A stretch of DNA of 64,000 nt from Dugong dugon (GCA_030035585.1 CM057461.1:170201624-170265623), one strand, 5' to 3'. Shown: positions 47,501 through 58,300, numbered from the stretch's first letter. Numbers and translations are program-made. The notes: a model not told the origin generated them from the sequence alone.

Positions 47501-48462
47501 ATGGTTCCAGTAGGCATCCAAAATAAAACACCAGATGACTTTCCAGTAGAAGAAAAGGCACTAGAACTACCTGATAGGGAATTCAAATCTCTAATACTCA
47601 GAATTATCCAAAAGTTGAAGCAAAAAGCAGACAAAAATGAGGAAAAAAATAGACAAATTCATGGAAAATACAGAAAGAAAAATGGAAGAATTCAGGAAAA
47701 TAATGCAGGAACAAAATGCCAAAATAAATTCACAACTAGAAATGACACAAAAACAACAATTAGAAATCCAAAAGATAAACAACAAGATTTTGGAAATGGA
47801 CAGTGTCATAGAAGGGCTGAGGAGCAGATACGAAATGGTGGAAGGCAGGATTAGCGAAATTGAAGACAAACACTTGGATACAATTCTGTTGGAGGAAAGC
47901 TCAGAAAAAAGAATGAATAAAAATGAAGAGACCCTGAGAATTATGTGGGATACAATCAAAAGCAAAAAATTTCAAGTGATTGGAGTTCCAGAACAGGGGG
48001 AGAAAACAGAAAACACAGAGAAGATCATTGAAGAACTGCTGACAGAAAACTTCCCCAACATCATGAAAGATGAAAATCTGGCCATCCAAGAAGCTCAATG
48101 AACCCCATGTAGGATAGACCCCCAAAAGAAAATCACCAAGGCATATCATAATCACACTCGCCAAAACCAAAGACAAACAAAGAATCCTGAGAGCAGCTCA
48201 AGAAAAACAAGAAGTCACATACAGAGGAGAAACAATAAGACTAAACTCAGATTATTCAGCAGAAACCATGCAGGCAAGAAGGCTATAGGATGACATATAT
48301 AAAACATTGAAAGAGAAAAATTGCCAGCCAAGAATAATATATCCTGCAAAACTCTTGTTCAAAGATGATGGTGAAATTAGGACATTTCCAGATAAACAGA
48401 AATTAAGGGAATATGTAAAACTCAAACCAAACTTACAAGAATTATTAAAGGGAGTCCTTTGA
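47501..48462 (+). pseudogene. L1 ORF1 remnant (copy E)
   Basis: ATG at 47501 begins MVPVGIQNKTPDDFPVEEKA, with a different N-terminus from copy F. A frameshift near 47630 moves the frame to 47637-48101, which carries the coiled coil (MENTERKMEEFRKIMQEQNA; EIQKINNKILEMDSVIEGL) and IMWDTIKSKKFQVIGVPEQ at the RRM start. The C-terminal domain (KDDGEIRTFPDKQKLREYVK) runs to a TGA at 48460-48462. The product would be the trimeric RNA-binding L1 protein. It is inactive because of the frameshift and later stops. Confidence 0.9.
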
Positions 48463-48665
48463 TCTGAGAACAAACAACTTCAGCTCACAGGCTGAAACTA
48501 GGACACAGGATCGTACCAGCCAGATACTAATCTAGGAAATAAACTCTCAAGGACTATCCAAAACCAAAAGAAATACAACAGGGAATCAGAACAGTTAATC
48601 TGTAAATGACGACAACATCAGAACAATAAAAGAGGGAATAAACGGTCTGGGTAGAGAACCTTCTA

Positions 48666-49064
48666 ATGGAGAGGAAGGCAAGGCAATACCAAGTAATAAT
48701 AGACTGCTTCAAATGTAGAAAGATAAGGGTAAATTTCACGGTAACCAGGAAGAAAGTTAACAAACCTACTCATAAAAATAAAGAGGAAAGGCATAAAGTT
48801 TCAGTAAAAACAAAACCTACAAAAACAAAAGAAATGAAAAAAAAATCCACAAACAAAAGGAATTCAGCACAGGAGAGTAAGAGGAACAAACAAAATGTCA
48901 GCACCACAAAAAAAGCACTACAAAATGACAGCAATAAACTCACATCTATTAATAATTACACTGAATGTAAATGGCCTCAATGCACCCATAAAGAGACAGA
49001 GAGTGACAGAATGGATGAAAAAACAGGATCCATCAATATGCTGTCTACAAGAGACACACCTTAG
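48666..49064 (+). other. Lysine-rich reading frame between L1 ORF1 and ORF2 (copy E)
   Basis: This 132-codon frame starts MERKARQY about 200 bases after the ORF1 stop and overlaps the start of ORF2 in another frame. The first ~80 residues align with the copy F frame (25426-25160) with one single-residue gap; the tail beyond the ORF2 start is simply ORF2 DNA read out of frame. It is basic, with no recognised domain. The conservation may reflect a real protein or merely homologous spacer DNA. Confidence 0.4.
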
Positions 49065-49194
49065 AAACAATGATGTAAATTTATTAAAAATCAAGGGTTG
49101 GAAAAAATATACCAAGCAAACAACTACCAAAAAAGAGCAGGAGTGGCAATACTAATCTCAGATAAAACAGACTTTAAAACAAAATCCGCTGTAA
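48895..49194 (+). pseudogene. L1 ORF2 endonuclease N-terminus (copy E)
   Basis: MSAPQKKHYKM leads into LNVNGLNAPIKRQRV and CCLQETHL, with the catalytic Glu at residue 53. The frame continues to about 49155 before a break and ends with the element at 49194. A second Met at 48925 aligns better with copy F and may be the true start. Confidence 0.9.
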
Positions 49195-49210
49195 AAGAAG
49201 TCTTCCCTGA

Positions 49211-49340
49211 TCCCTCAGATTAGTCAGCAACCTCACATTCATCCTTAGCCATGTTGCGCACAGGTTGTGGCCTGCATGCGGCTCTGTAAGCTGCTGAAAA
49301 GTACCCTTACCTTTCCTCCACCCTTTACATTCAAACACAA

Positions 49341-49342
<2 letters not shown>
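49211..49342 (+). repeat. L2 fragment, right of L1 copy E
   Basis: Continues the L2 broken at 46013 and fades before the CA repeat. Confidence 0.55.

Positions 49343-49391
<49 letters not shown>
49343..49391. repeat. (AC)n microsatellite, about 24 units
   Basis: An uninterrupted AC run, probably polymorphic. The minus-strand frame at 49174-49386 is this repeat read as Cys-Val. Confidence 0.97.
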
Positions 49392-49394
<3 letters not shown>

Positions 49395-49512
49395 GGGTTA
49401 GAAAGTCTCAGTACTTACTAAAGGACTTGGTCTGTGTTATTTGGGAGATTCAGTTAAGTATCTGACTGATAGTTTAATAGAAAATAGTTTATTCAATTAA
49501 CTCTGGCTTCAC

Positions 49513-49700
49513 TGTCCTGGTGACACAGTGGTTAAAACGTCCGGCTGCTAACCGAAAGGTCAGCAGTTCTAACCCGCCAGCCACTCTGCAGGAGAAGGAT
49601 GTGGCAGTCTGCTTCCATAAAGATTTACACTCTTGGAAACCCTGTGGAGTCGCTATGAGTTGAAATTGACTCAACAGCAATGGGTTTGGTTTTGGTTTTA
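49513..49700 (+). mobile_element. AfroSINE 8
   Basis: CCTGGTGACACAGTGGTTAA, GGCTGCTAACCGAAAGGTCA, a middle with GTCTGCTTCCATAAAGATT, GAGTCGCTATGAGTTGAAAT and a GGGTTTGGTTTTGGTTTTA tail make a full element of the longer-bodied subfamily. The LTR at 49706 follows almost immediately. Confidence 0.95.
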
Positions 49701-49705
49701 CCGTC

Positions 49706-50227
49706 TGTCTTAGTCATCTAGTGCTGCTATAACAGAAATAACCACAAGTGGATGGCTTTAACAAAGGGAAATTTATTCTCTCACAGTCTAGGAGGTTAGA
49801 AGTCCAAATTCAGGGTGCCCGCTCCAGGGTAAAGCTTCCTCTCTCTGTCAGCTCCAGGGGGAGGTTCTTGTCATCAATCTTCCCCCGGTTGAGGAGCTTC
49901 TCAGCACAGAGACTTCAGGTCCAAAGGACGAGGTATGCTCCCAGTGCTTCTTTCTTGGTGGTATAAGGTCCCCCTGTCTCAATGCTTGCTTCTCTCTTTT
50001 ATATCTCAAAAGAGAGATTGGCTTAAGACATAATCCAATCTTGTAGATTGAGTCCTGCCTCATTAACATAACTGCCACTAATCCCATCTCATTAACATCA
50101 TAGATAGGATTTACAACACATAAGAAAATCACATCAGATGACAAAATGGTGGACAGTCACAATACTGGGAATCACGGCCTAGCCAAGTTGACAGATATTT
50201 TTAACAGACACAATTCAATCCATGACA
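49706..50227 (-). mobile_element. Solo LTR, MaLR/ERVL-like
   Basis: The 522-bp element begins TGTCTTAGTCATCTAGTGC and ends AATTCAATCCATGACA, so it has TG...CA ends. Flanking CCGTC (49701-49705) and CGGTC (50228-50232) fit a 5-bp duplication with one mismatch. Minus-strand text (TGTCATGGATTGAATTGTG) is the typical start of MLT1/MST-like MaLR LTRs, while the interior differs from MLT1 as I know it and may be a lineage-specific subfamily. No internal viral genes are present. Confidence 0.8.
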
Positions 50228-50232
50228 CGGTC

Positions 50233-51269
50233 CTAACTTAAAATCAGAACACCAAGAAACTCTATTTGACTGAAAGTGGTGGAAGAGGGACCCAGGGTGT
50301 GGGGAGCAACAGGGTAGCAGGAGAGAAACCGTTTAAGGCAGTGCAGGGACTCTAGTGGAGAGAGAGTGAGAGGACAGCAAAGGGAGCCCCAGGAATGGAA
50401 GACACTGAGAGGGAGGGGGTAACAGCTACTGAGAACTGTCTGTCTTATAGCACAGAGTATCAAGTCCTACATGTAAAAAATTCCACAGATAACCCATGAT
50501 TTGACAAAATAAATGCCAGAGAAGGATTTCCTGTTTAAGTCTGGTCTATTTAGTGCCATCAGGAAGTAGTACCCTTTTAATATCATCCCATTTCTACCAC
50601 CCACATTGCCCTTCAACCCTGTGAAAGCAGCTCCGCCCCGTTGAAGTCAGAAGCCCTCCCACAGGGCAGTTTTCAAATACCTGAAGCCCCACTCAATCAG
50701 GGCAGCGCCCGGTCATACATATTTAGGGATTTTAATCTTTCCACATAAATCACTCCCTCTGGCTCCTTAATCATGTGTGACAACTTGCAGTGACTGCATC
50801 TCGCGCTCTGTTTTCCCTGAAAGGTCTTGCAAGCTAAGCAGAGTTAAGCTGAGTCAGTAACTTCAATAGAAGGCACAAGAACCACATAGGAAACGCACAA
50901 AATGAGTCAACAAACAGCACATGCCTCACTGAACCTCTGCTTCTGAGTGCCTGGCAGTGGGTGACCCCTATCTAGTTTCCTGCTTGTTTTCTGAATGAGG
51001 AAGCAAAACTTCAAGCATCATGGCATGCTCTCCTCGCCTGTGGAAACCTGGGAGGTTGACTAGGGATCCCAAAGAGCCCTTTCAACTTTAGAATGCTCTG
51101 TGCTTATGCTCCCAATTTTCTTTAAGAGGCAGATTATCCTAATCAGAGCTATATTCCAATGAACCGATCAAGTTGGTATGACGAGAGGGCTTTAAATGAA
51201 ATGGAGAAATTCCTGGGCTACAGCTGCTCAGAATGAGGCAATGTTTCAGCCCCTTACTATTCTGCATTT
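50233..51269. other. Unassigned interval, no gene seen
   Basis: Unique-looking and somewhat higher in G and C around 50560-50850. Short opposing frames are unsupported. Confidence 0.4.
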
Positions 51270-51280
51270 AACACTAGTAT

Positions 51281-51480
51281 AGTATACCAGTTGTCATCGA
51301 GTCAATTCCAACTATGATAATTCCATGTGTGTCAGAGCAGAATTGTGCTCTATAGGGTTTTCAGTGGCTGATTTTTCAGAAGTAGATCTCCTGACCTTTC
51401 TTCTGAGACATTTCTGGGTGAACTCGAACCTCCAAACTTTTGCATTAACCATTTACTATTTTGCACCACGCAGGGACTCC
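51281..51480 (-). mobile_element. AfroSINE 9
   Basis: CAGTTGTCATCGAGTCAATT, GTCAGAGCAGAATTGTGCTC, GATTTTTCAGAAGTAGATC and a head ending CACGCAGGGACTCC. Flanked by AACACTAGTAT (51270-51280) and AACACCAGTAT (51481-51491). Confidence 0.93.
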
Positions 51481-51491
51481 AACACCAGTAT

Positions 51492-51702
51492 CAAAAAAAC
51501 CCTTTGCTGTCGAGTCAATTCCGACTCATAGTGAGCCAGAAGGGACCATATAGGGGCCCTTTAGGACAGTTCCATAGGATTTCCAAAGCTGTAATCTACA
51601 GAAGCAGACTGTCACAACTTTCTCCTGTGGCTGATAGGTTCAAATTGCCGGCCTTTCGGTTAGCAACCGAGTGCTTAACCACCGCACCACCAGGGCTCTT
51701 TC
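51492..51702 (-). mobile_element. AfroSINE 10
   Basis: A second complete copy follows at once: CTTTGCTGTCGAGTCAATTC, TGGCTGATAGGTTCAAATTG, AACCGAGTGCTTAACCACC, CACCACCAGGGCTC. It is flanked by AACACCAGTAT (51481-51491) and AACACCGGTAT (51703-51713). Confidence 0.94.
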
Positions 51703-51810
51703 AACACCGGTATAGCCCTTCCTTATCTATCAAACAAGACCCCTTGGTGATGGCTTCTACTTCCTTTGCCTTGAGAAGCCTTGCACCTTTCCTCTGATAT
51801 TGATGTACCA

Positions 51811-51845
51811 AACCAAAAAAACTAAACCCATTGCCACTGAGTCAG
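51811..51845 (-). mobile_element. AfroSINE tail fragment
   Basis: ACTAAACCCATTGCCACTGA followed by GTCAG is the reverse complement of the last bases of an AfroSINE. Confidence 0.6.
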
Positions 51846-51949
51846 TGAGCATTTGCTTGATCTACTAATATAGGACAAGAGAGAGGAGCCCAAGTGCCAG
51901 TTATTGTAATAATAAGTGGCATGTACCTGAGTGCTTAATCATAATAGGC

Positions 51950-52095
51950 ACTCTTCTAAGGACTTTACTCACAGAAACTCATTTTAAACCTCACAACAAC
52001 CCTACAAGGTAGATAAGAGAGCACACAGAAAGGTTAAGAAATTTGCCCAGGGTCCCTCAGGTAGCAAGAGGCAATGCTGATATTTGAACCCAAGT
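51950..52095 (-). repeat. MIR
   Basis: CTCATTTTAAACCTCACAAC, ACAGAAAGGTTAAGAAATTT, GCAAGAGGCAATGCTGATAT and TGAACCCAAG are MIR minus-strand core and head. The AfroSINE piece at 52096 cuts it. Confidence 0.85.
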
Positions 52096-52193
52096 AGCCT
52101 AGAAAATCCTATGGGGCAGTTCTACTCTGCCACATGGGGTCTCTATGAGTCAAAATCAACTTGACTGCACCTAACAACAAAAACAACAACAAA
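52096..52193 (+). mobile_element. AfroSINE 3' half
   Basis: CCTATGGGGCAGTTCTACTC, GTCTCTATGAGTCAAAATC and CACCTAACAACAAAAACAAC. The tRNA-like head is missing, so this is a 5'-truncated copy. Confidence 0.9.
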
Positions 52194-52561
52194 GTCTCAT
52201 TTGAGAGTCCATAGTCTACACCACCATGCTGTTCTACCTAGACCCTTTGGTGTTACTGTTACTGAGGTCAATGTTTCCACATAACAAGAGTTTACAAGGA
52301 AATGATAAAGAAGGATCATGGAAGATGATTATCTCTGAAGCGAGAGCAAAGTCATGGGCTCCTCCTGGAAACACAGGAAGAACGCCAGTCAGTGAGGATG
52401 ATCCAGTTGGGGGTGGAGACTATTGATACTTACTTGTTCCAGTCCAGCAGCTCACTTCAAGGTGTGGGGAAGCAGTTGGCTAAAACCAGAGGACGCTGGG
52501 CAGAGAGTGATGTTGTTGACTAGAGAGCATGGTTGAAGTGATGGTCATGAGTCTAAGATTT

Positions 52562-52736
52562 TTGTTGTTATGGTTAGATACCGTTGAGTCGGTTCAGACT
52601 CATAGCTACCCTATAGGACAGAGTAGAACTGCCCCATAGGGTTTCCCAGGAGTGACTGGTAGATTCAAACTGCGGACCTCTTTGGTTATAAGCCATAGCT
52701 CATGGTAGCTCTTAACTACTGCATCACCAGGGCTCC
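52562..52736 (-). mobile_element. AfroSINE 11
   Basis: GATACCGTTGAGTCGGTTCA, GACAGAGTAGAACTGCCCCA, GGTAGCTCTTAACTACTGC and CATCACCAGGGCTCC form a complete minus-strand element. Confidence 0.94.
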
Positions 52737-52814
52737 GATCCGAAGCTAGTTGAAGGAAAAAGTGAAGAAAGTAAGGACCAAAAGAAAGTAGAGAGATCGA
52801 TGTCCTGGATGTCC

Positions 52815-53015
52815 CCAAGATTGTCTCACTCAATCCTCATGGCAATCATATGAGGCTTCACAATCATCTCTAATTTAAGGAGGAAGAGATTGAATCTTAG
52901 TGAAGTTCAATAAATTGCCCAAAGTCACACAGTGGGTAAGTGGCAGCAACTAATAAATGGGCTAGTGTTCAGACAGCCTAATCCAGAGGCTGAGCTCCCA
53001 ATCACTAGACAACAC
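52815..53015 (-). repeat. MIR
   Basis: CAATCCTCATGGCAATCATA, TGCCCAAAGTCACACAGTGG, GTAAGTGGCAGCAACTAATA and a head near CAATCACTAGACAACACTG. Confidence 0.8.
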
Positions 53016-53649
53016 TGTCTTCATGACTCTCTGGGTGAATCAGTGGAAAGGAAAGAGATTACAGATGCAAGAAACAACAAAGGTAATTCACCAAGCAGGG
53101 CTTGTTGATAAGCACAAGTTTAGAGTTAGTCACAGAAAGGAAGATTAGAGTTTTTCTTCTTGTGAGATAAGAAGGAAAGAGTAAATGTTGGATGAGCACA
53201 CAAGTGCATTCTAGCAAGGAAGAAGAGGCTAGGTCATGTTAGATAGGTCTCTTTTTCTCAGTGAGTCAGAGTTAGATACCAGGCTCTCTGCCAAGGTATC
53301 TAATTCTAGAGCACTGGGTTAGAGTTAGAGTTAAGATCATGGCCTATCTGAAATAGCTGTTGTATTGGGCTCCCTGCAAGTAAAAGCAAGCATTGCTCAT
53401 TAGCTCTGGCAGCCTTGTCTGAGTTTACATTGCCTTTATGATGAAACTATATGCCCTGCTTTTGTGCTTTCCTCTAGCAATGGCTGGAAGTACAGGAACA
53501 GAAAGAAAGAAAATGAGTGGGGTCTTTTGCTCAGAATTGAGAACTGCGCAAACCCACAAATGCCAAGTTTCTTCTAAAAAGGAAGAGTTTGAGGGTTGAT
53601 AATCATACAGCAAAAGAGCAATGGTACAATGAGCCTAACATGCAGTCTA
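53016..53649. other. Unassigned interval, no gene seen
   Basis: Purine-rich unique-looking sequence with no supported feature. Confidence 0.35.
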
Positions 53650-53885
53650 GCTGTTAATAGCCTGGACACTGGAATCAAGATTCCTGGGCTCAGCTCCCAT
53701 TGGTGCCTATTGCTAGTGGTAACCTTGATCAAGTTACTTAACCTCTCTATGCCTCTGTTTTTTATCTGCAAAAGGGAGTCTTACTTGCACTTACCTCCTA
53801 AGGTTGTTGTGAGGATTAAATAAAACACAGAAAGCCCTTAGCACAGTGTCTGAGACATAATAAGTGGTTGGTAAATGTTAACTTT
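53650..53885 (+). repeat. MIR, nearly full length
   Basis: CCTGGGCTCAGCTCCCATTG, CAAGTTACTTAACCTCTCTA, GTTGTTGTGAGGATTAAATA and AATAAGTGGTTGGTAAATGTT follow MIR from just after the head to the end. The short opposing frames here are accidental. Confidence 0.9.
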
Positions 53886-54603
53886 TATTAAGGCTTAAGC
53901 AAGGACTTCACTGATACCTCTAGTTGCTCAACGTCTTCCCTGATCAGCATTCACTACTAGAAGCATGGCATTTCATGCATATACATGTACGCACTAAGTC
54001 TTGTGAGAGACTAGACTCTCCCAGCCCTCAGCGGTGGCTTTGAATTGTCCAGCTGTGCCCACTAGTTCTAGTTTTCAGACATAAGCAAAGTGGTGGCATA
54101 ATGGAATACGAGTTTACTCCTCTGGAAAGTAGCCAACTGTTCCCTATTTGATGCCAATAAGAGCTTGACCTCTCCTACCTTCTGTGGCAGCCTTCCTCTC
54201 CTAAAGCAAACCCAGACCACAAGTCTAGCCAGAGAGTCAATATTAAATTAAACCTAGAATTTTAAAACATTGCCCAGCTCTTTCTCAACAATTATGACCT
54301 GCTTTAAGCGTTAGATTTTCTGTATGGGCCCCCAAAGAGTTGCAGAATAGAACTAGTGTTGTTAATCCTTCTTCCAAATCTCTACAGTCTATTAGAGTCA
54401 TTTCTTTTTATATTCTCCCAGGTGTAAGTAATATTTGTTGCCTGGGATTAGGTTCTTCTTTCTGCATAACAAAAAGATTTCCTTGAAAACATGATTAGAA
54501 CACAAATGTTTTATGCACTTAGATGTGTTAAATAACTACATGCTAAATTTCCTAAGAATTTCCTTTTCTATAAAGAGAAATGGCTTTTGTTTTTCCCCTC
54601 TTT
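53886..54603. other. Unassigned interval, no gene seen
   Basis: AT-rich unique-looking sequence. Confidence 0.35.
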
Positions 54604-54613
54604 TTCTGGGAAA

Positions 54614-54784
54614 AAAAAAACCTAAAAACCAAACCCGTTGCCATTGAGTCAATTCCAACTCATAGCGACCCTATAGGACAGAGTAGAACGGACACACAGG
54701 GTTTCCAAGGAGCAACTGGTGGATTCGAACTGCCAACCGTTTGGCTAGCAGTTGAGCTCTTAGCCACTGCACCGCCAGAGCTCC
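54614..54784 (-). mobile_element. AfroSINE 13, near-consensus
   Basis: CCAAACCCGTTGCCATTGAG, ACTCATAGCGACCCTATAGG and CTCTTAGCCACTGCACCGCC. TTCTGGGAAA at 54604-54613 and 54785-54794 is an exact 10-bp duplication. Confidence 0.96.
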
Positions 54785-55163
54785 TTCTGGGAAATAGAGG
54801 TAGTAAAATACAGAAGCCTAATGACTAAGAACATCAGTGACATTCTCCTCTCTGAATTCTTATGTTGACTGACTTATGGCCTCTTTCAGACCATGGCTCT
54901 AATTGTTTCACATGTTACTTACTTCTTTCTCATTTGGGTAGGAGCCTCTTGCTTCTCCGTATCTAACAAGCTCATAAAAGCAGTGGCCCAATAAAAACTT
55001 TGTTATGAACTATTTAACTGAAAGTATCTTTTGTTTAATTGATTCATGCAAACCGGGAGACCAGGTGGGTAACTGAATAGTGAAACAGGCTGGACGTGAG
55101 ACGATATGCAGTAGTGGGGATTGTGGTTATGTGAAAAGTGTTTGTCCCATCTATGGGGATAGC

Positions 55164-55368
55164 TAGGTCCTGGAGTGGTACAGATACTTTGCGCTTGACT
55201 GCTAGCCTAAAGATTGGCTGTTCATACTCACCCAGTGGCATCATGGAAGAAATGACTAGCATTCTGCTTCCTTAAAGATCATCACCAAGAAAACCCTATG
55301 GATCGGTTCTACTCTGTAAAAAATGGGGTCACCATGAGTCGGAATCGACTCAACAGCAGTGGGTTAAG
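55164..55368 (+). mobile_element. AfroSINE 14
   Basis: A diverged head (TAGGTCCTGGAGTGGTACAG) is followed by the longer middle (TTCTGCTTCCTTAAAGATC) and a well-kept tail (GTCACCATGAGTCGGAATC, CAACAGCAGTGGGTT). Confidence 0.9.
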
Positions 55369-58300
55369 GGGCAGCTGGAATTCAGCTCCGGCTCACCGTT
55401 GTCATGTAGCAATGGAGGCCTCGTGTTGCCAGGTGTTCCAAATTTTAGAGAGAAGTTAGGTTTTTAATGTGAAATCTCCCAGTTTTTTTACATGCCGGCA
55501 ACCAATTAAAAAGTGAACAGTTTACTACAATGCAAGCCCACTATAACACATCTGTGGGCCAAGTTCAGCCTACAGCCTACAATTTTCAACATCTTATTTA
55601 GAGGAAACTTCCTGAGAAATTACGATGAATAATTCAAACTCTCCTTCAGGTAGCTTCACCTTCAGCTGCTTTGTGACCTACAGTCATATTCTTCGAGTGC
55701 CTTCCTATTGCCCGTCATAGCTGGGCTGGGTCTCATAGCAAGAATCATCCCTGAGTCAGTACAGAATGATACAAAGCACACATTCACACAGCCCACTGAG
55801 CCTTTTGATGGTGTTGTACAAAACTGAACTGATGGTAATTGGTAGAGGAGGTGTCCAGGTTAAAAGTGTGACAAACCTTTTTAAAGGCCTGGATGGGTTC
55901 ATGATTCTAATGCAGACCCAGCAAAGCTACCTGAAGAAATGACATGGATAATCAAGTGTCATGCTTCAAACGTCAGCTGATTGCCTGCAGTGGGAGAGAC
56001 AGGAAGGATGCGAAGGAATATAGCGTTTTCCTCCAGCCCCCATCACCTCCCAATTAGTTGGTAAATAGCGAAAATTGCTGCTTTCCTGTGAAGCAGCAAA
56101 AACATGTCCCTGCTGAAGGGAGACTATTTAACCCAATAATAGGCTTGTATTCTTACTAGAACTAGTAAATTTTCCCTTGATATAAAACTGTCTTCATTCA
56201 CCCCTTGAAGCCTGGGTAAGGCTCAGAACTTTTTCTAAAACAAAACACTACCGAAATTCCCTGAAGATGAGTCCCATGTCCAATCAACTTTTCTATGCTC
56301 AGCACTTGGCAGGGTGCCATTCACAGAATAGAGTCTGGACAAAAAGTTGTTTAATGAATTAATTAATGATGGAGCGGGTTTTACACTACATGCCTCAGAT
56401 AGTCTTGTACATGCCGCAACAGTACAGTCATGCTGGGATAACGGGGTGAAAAAGAAAGGACAAAGATCAGCATCTTTAAAGGCTTTGTCTTTTCATTTTT
56501 TTAAGATACTTTAGAGAATTGTGTAGTAATTTATCTAATCCACCCTGTCAGGAGGAATCTGAAGACACAGTCTCTGCCTCCCTGCTAAGTCTTAGCATGT
56601 GCTGATTTGAGGTGGCTCCAGAAGTGAAGCTAAAACAATTAATTGCACTATTAAATAAACACTTTATGTTCCCTCGAAAACCTTTAACAAGAGCCTCAGT
56701 GTCAGAAAGGAAAAGATGCTGAGGTATCAGAACTGTGAAAGAGACACTAAATTTCTTTCTGCCTGCAGCCCTGTGGATGTCTGTGCCTGCTGCACAACCC
56801 TGCAAAATTCTGTCTTTAACATGACACTGAGCTTGACAGAGAAATTGCAGGTACTTGAGTATATATCTGCATTGCAACAGATGTCAGCCTCACGTTTAAA
56901 AGGAAATGGAATTACAGGTGGAAGGAGCTTGGGAGTTGAGAGCATCTGTTATATGAATCTGGATTTGGGAGAATACATTTGAAAAATAAGTCCCCTCAAC
57001 TTCCAAATGAACTAAAATTTTTGATGATTCTCATTGTCTCTCTCTCTCTCTTTTTCTCTCTACCTTTTAGAAGGAGCAGGAGGAAGCTAAAGTTTCTCCA
57101 CACTGTCAAAGGTGAAGAATATTATTAGAAAACTTTTCAGAGAATAATGTGTGGTCTGTGACAGTAGGGGCATGCCAGTTAAAAAGTTAGAATATTCTAA
57201 AAGTTCTTTCCAAATAATTCACCTTGCCCTAATAAAAAGCACCAAGTTGTCTGGAGATTTTAAGAAGTGACCCATCATGCTCAGTCAGCAAAAAATAGTC
57301 CTAGGGCCTGCACTGTGACTTTTTATCATTGGTGTCCGTTTAGTCTTGGTGAATGTTAGAAGGGACCATTCAATCCAGGTAATTATTAACATTTCATTCA
57401 ATGAAGGAGACCCTCTTTGAGCAAAGAATTCTCTGAGGAAAGTTTATGGCTCCAAGTAAAATCTTTCCTGGTGAGTGTAACGTTTAGATTCCATACAGGA
57501 CATCACTCACTCCTTCCCAATCATGTCCCACAGTGGCTCAACTCACACCTGACAGAACCAGTTACAGTTATGTGGATGCAGATTGTGATGGAAATGACCG
57601 AAAGCACACACTCACTGTATACAGGTCCAGGCACAAGCTCCAGGCTCTCACACCCTTCACTTCTCACACCCTTCTTGTCTCCAGTTGTGAGAGACAGATG
57701 ATTCATGGATCCTAACGGGTGGGGCGGTGATAATCTGTGACCTCTTCATATCACCCTGGAGACCTGCTCTTGCCTAGACCGGGACTGCTGAGCCTAAGTG
57801 CCCTTAGGTCTGCAGGACGACTTTAGTCCAGCCTGCCCAGCCCCCACCCCAAAAAACCAGGCGGTTCGATTAATCCCTTAATGTCCTCTAGACACTAGTT
57901 GAGACCCAAGGTCCTTCCATGCTTCCCTATCCTCAGCGTAGTTCTCGTACCAGTTGGTGCTGATTCAAGCTTTCCACCAGCAAAAAGTGGGTGAAGCGAG
58001 ATGGGAGGAAAGTGGCAGGCTTCACCCCACAACAGAGAGCAGATAAGCAAAGGTAAATTCTGTATTAAGGAGGAAGATCGCCGCAGCACTAGGAGTGGCT
58101 GTTTCAATATGGCTGCTCAAAAAGCTTTTTAAATGACCTAATGGAGATAATTGGAACCTAGAGCTGGGATCAATTATCCATAAAAATCAAATTTATACTT
58201 CCCTTTACAGGAGTTTTGAGAGCCTTCGCCAGTACTCCCTGCCCCTTGAGCAGCAGTTCTCCACGTTGGAGGGGAGTCTCCCTGTGTGAATGAGCTGGGA

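Larger units (their letters stand above)
46014..49194 (+). mobile_element. L1 copy E: 5' half only, 3'-truncated, no poly(A)
   Basis: The element holds a 5' UTR of about 1.5 kb, ORF1 (47501-48462), a long inter-ORF region and the first ~90 codons of ORF2, then stops in the endonuclease domain at 49194. AAGAAGTCTTCCCTGA occurs at 45998-46013 and 49195-49210, a perfect 16-bp target-site duplication inside an L2. L1 copies normally lose their 5' end, and losing the 3' end while keeping a duplication is rare. The 5' UTR differs from that of copy F. Confidence 0.9.

Noticed and set aside
47591-47965. 124-codon hydrophobic-looking frame, minus strand
   Set aside because: It is the antisense of the A-rich L1 ORF1 coiled coil; the Ile/Leu/Phe/Ser content comes from reading Lys/Glu codons backwards.
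49174-49386. Cys-Val repeat protein
   Set aside because: It is the AC microsatellite translated.
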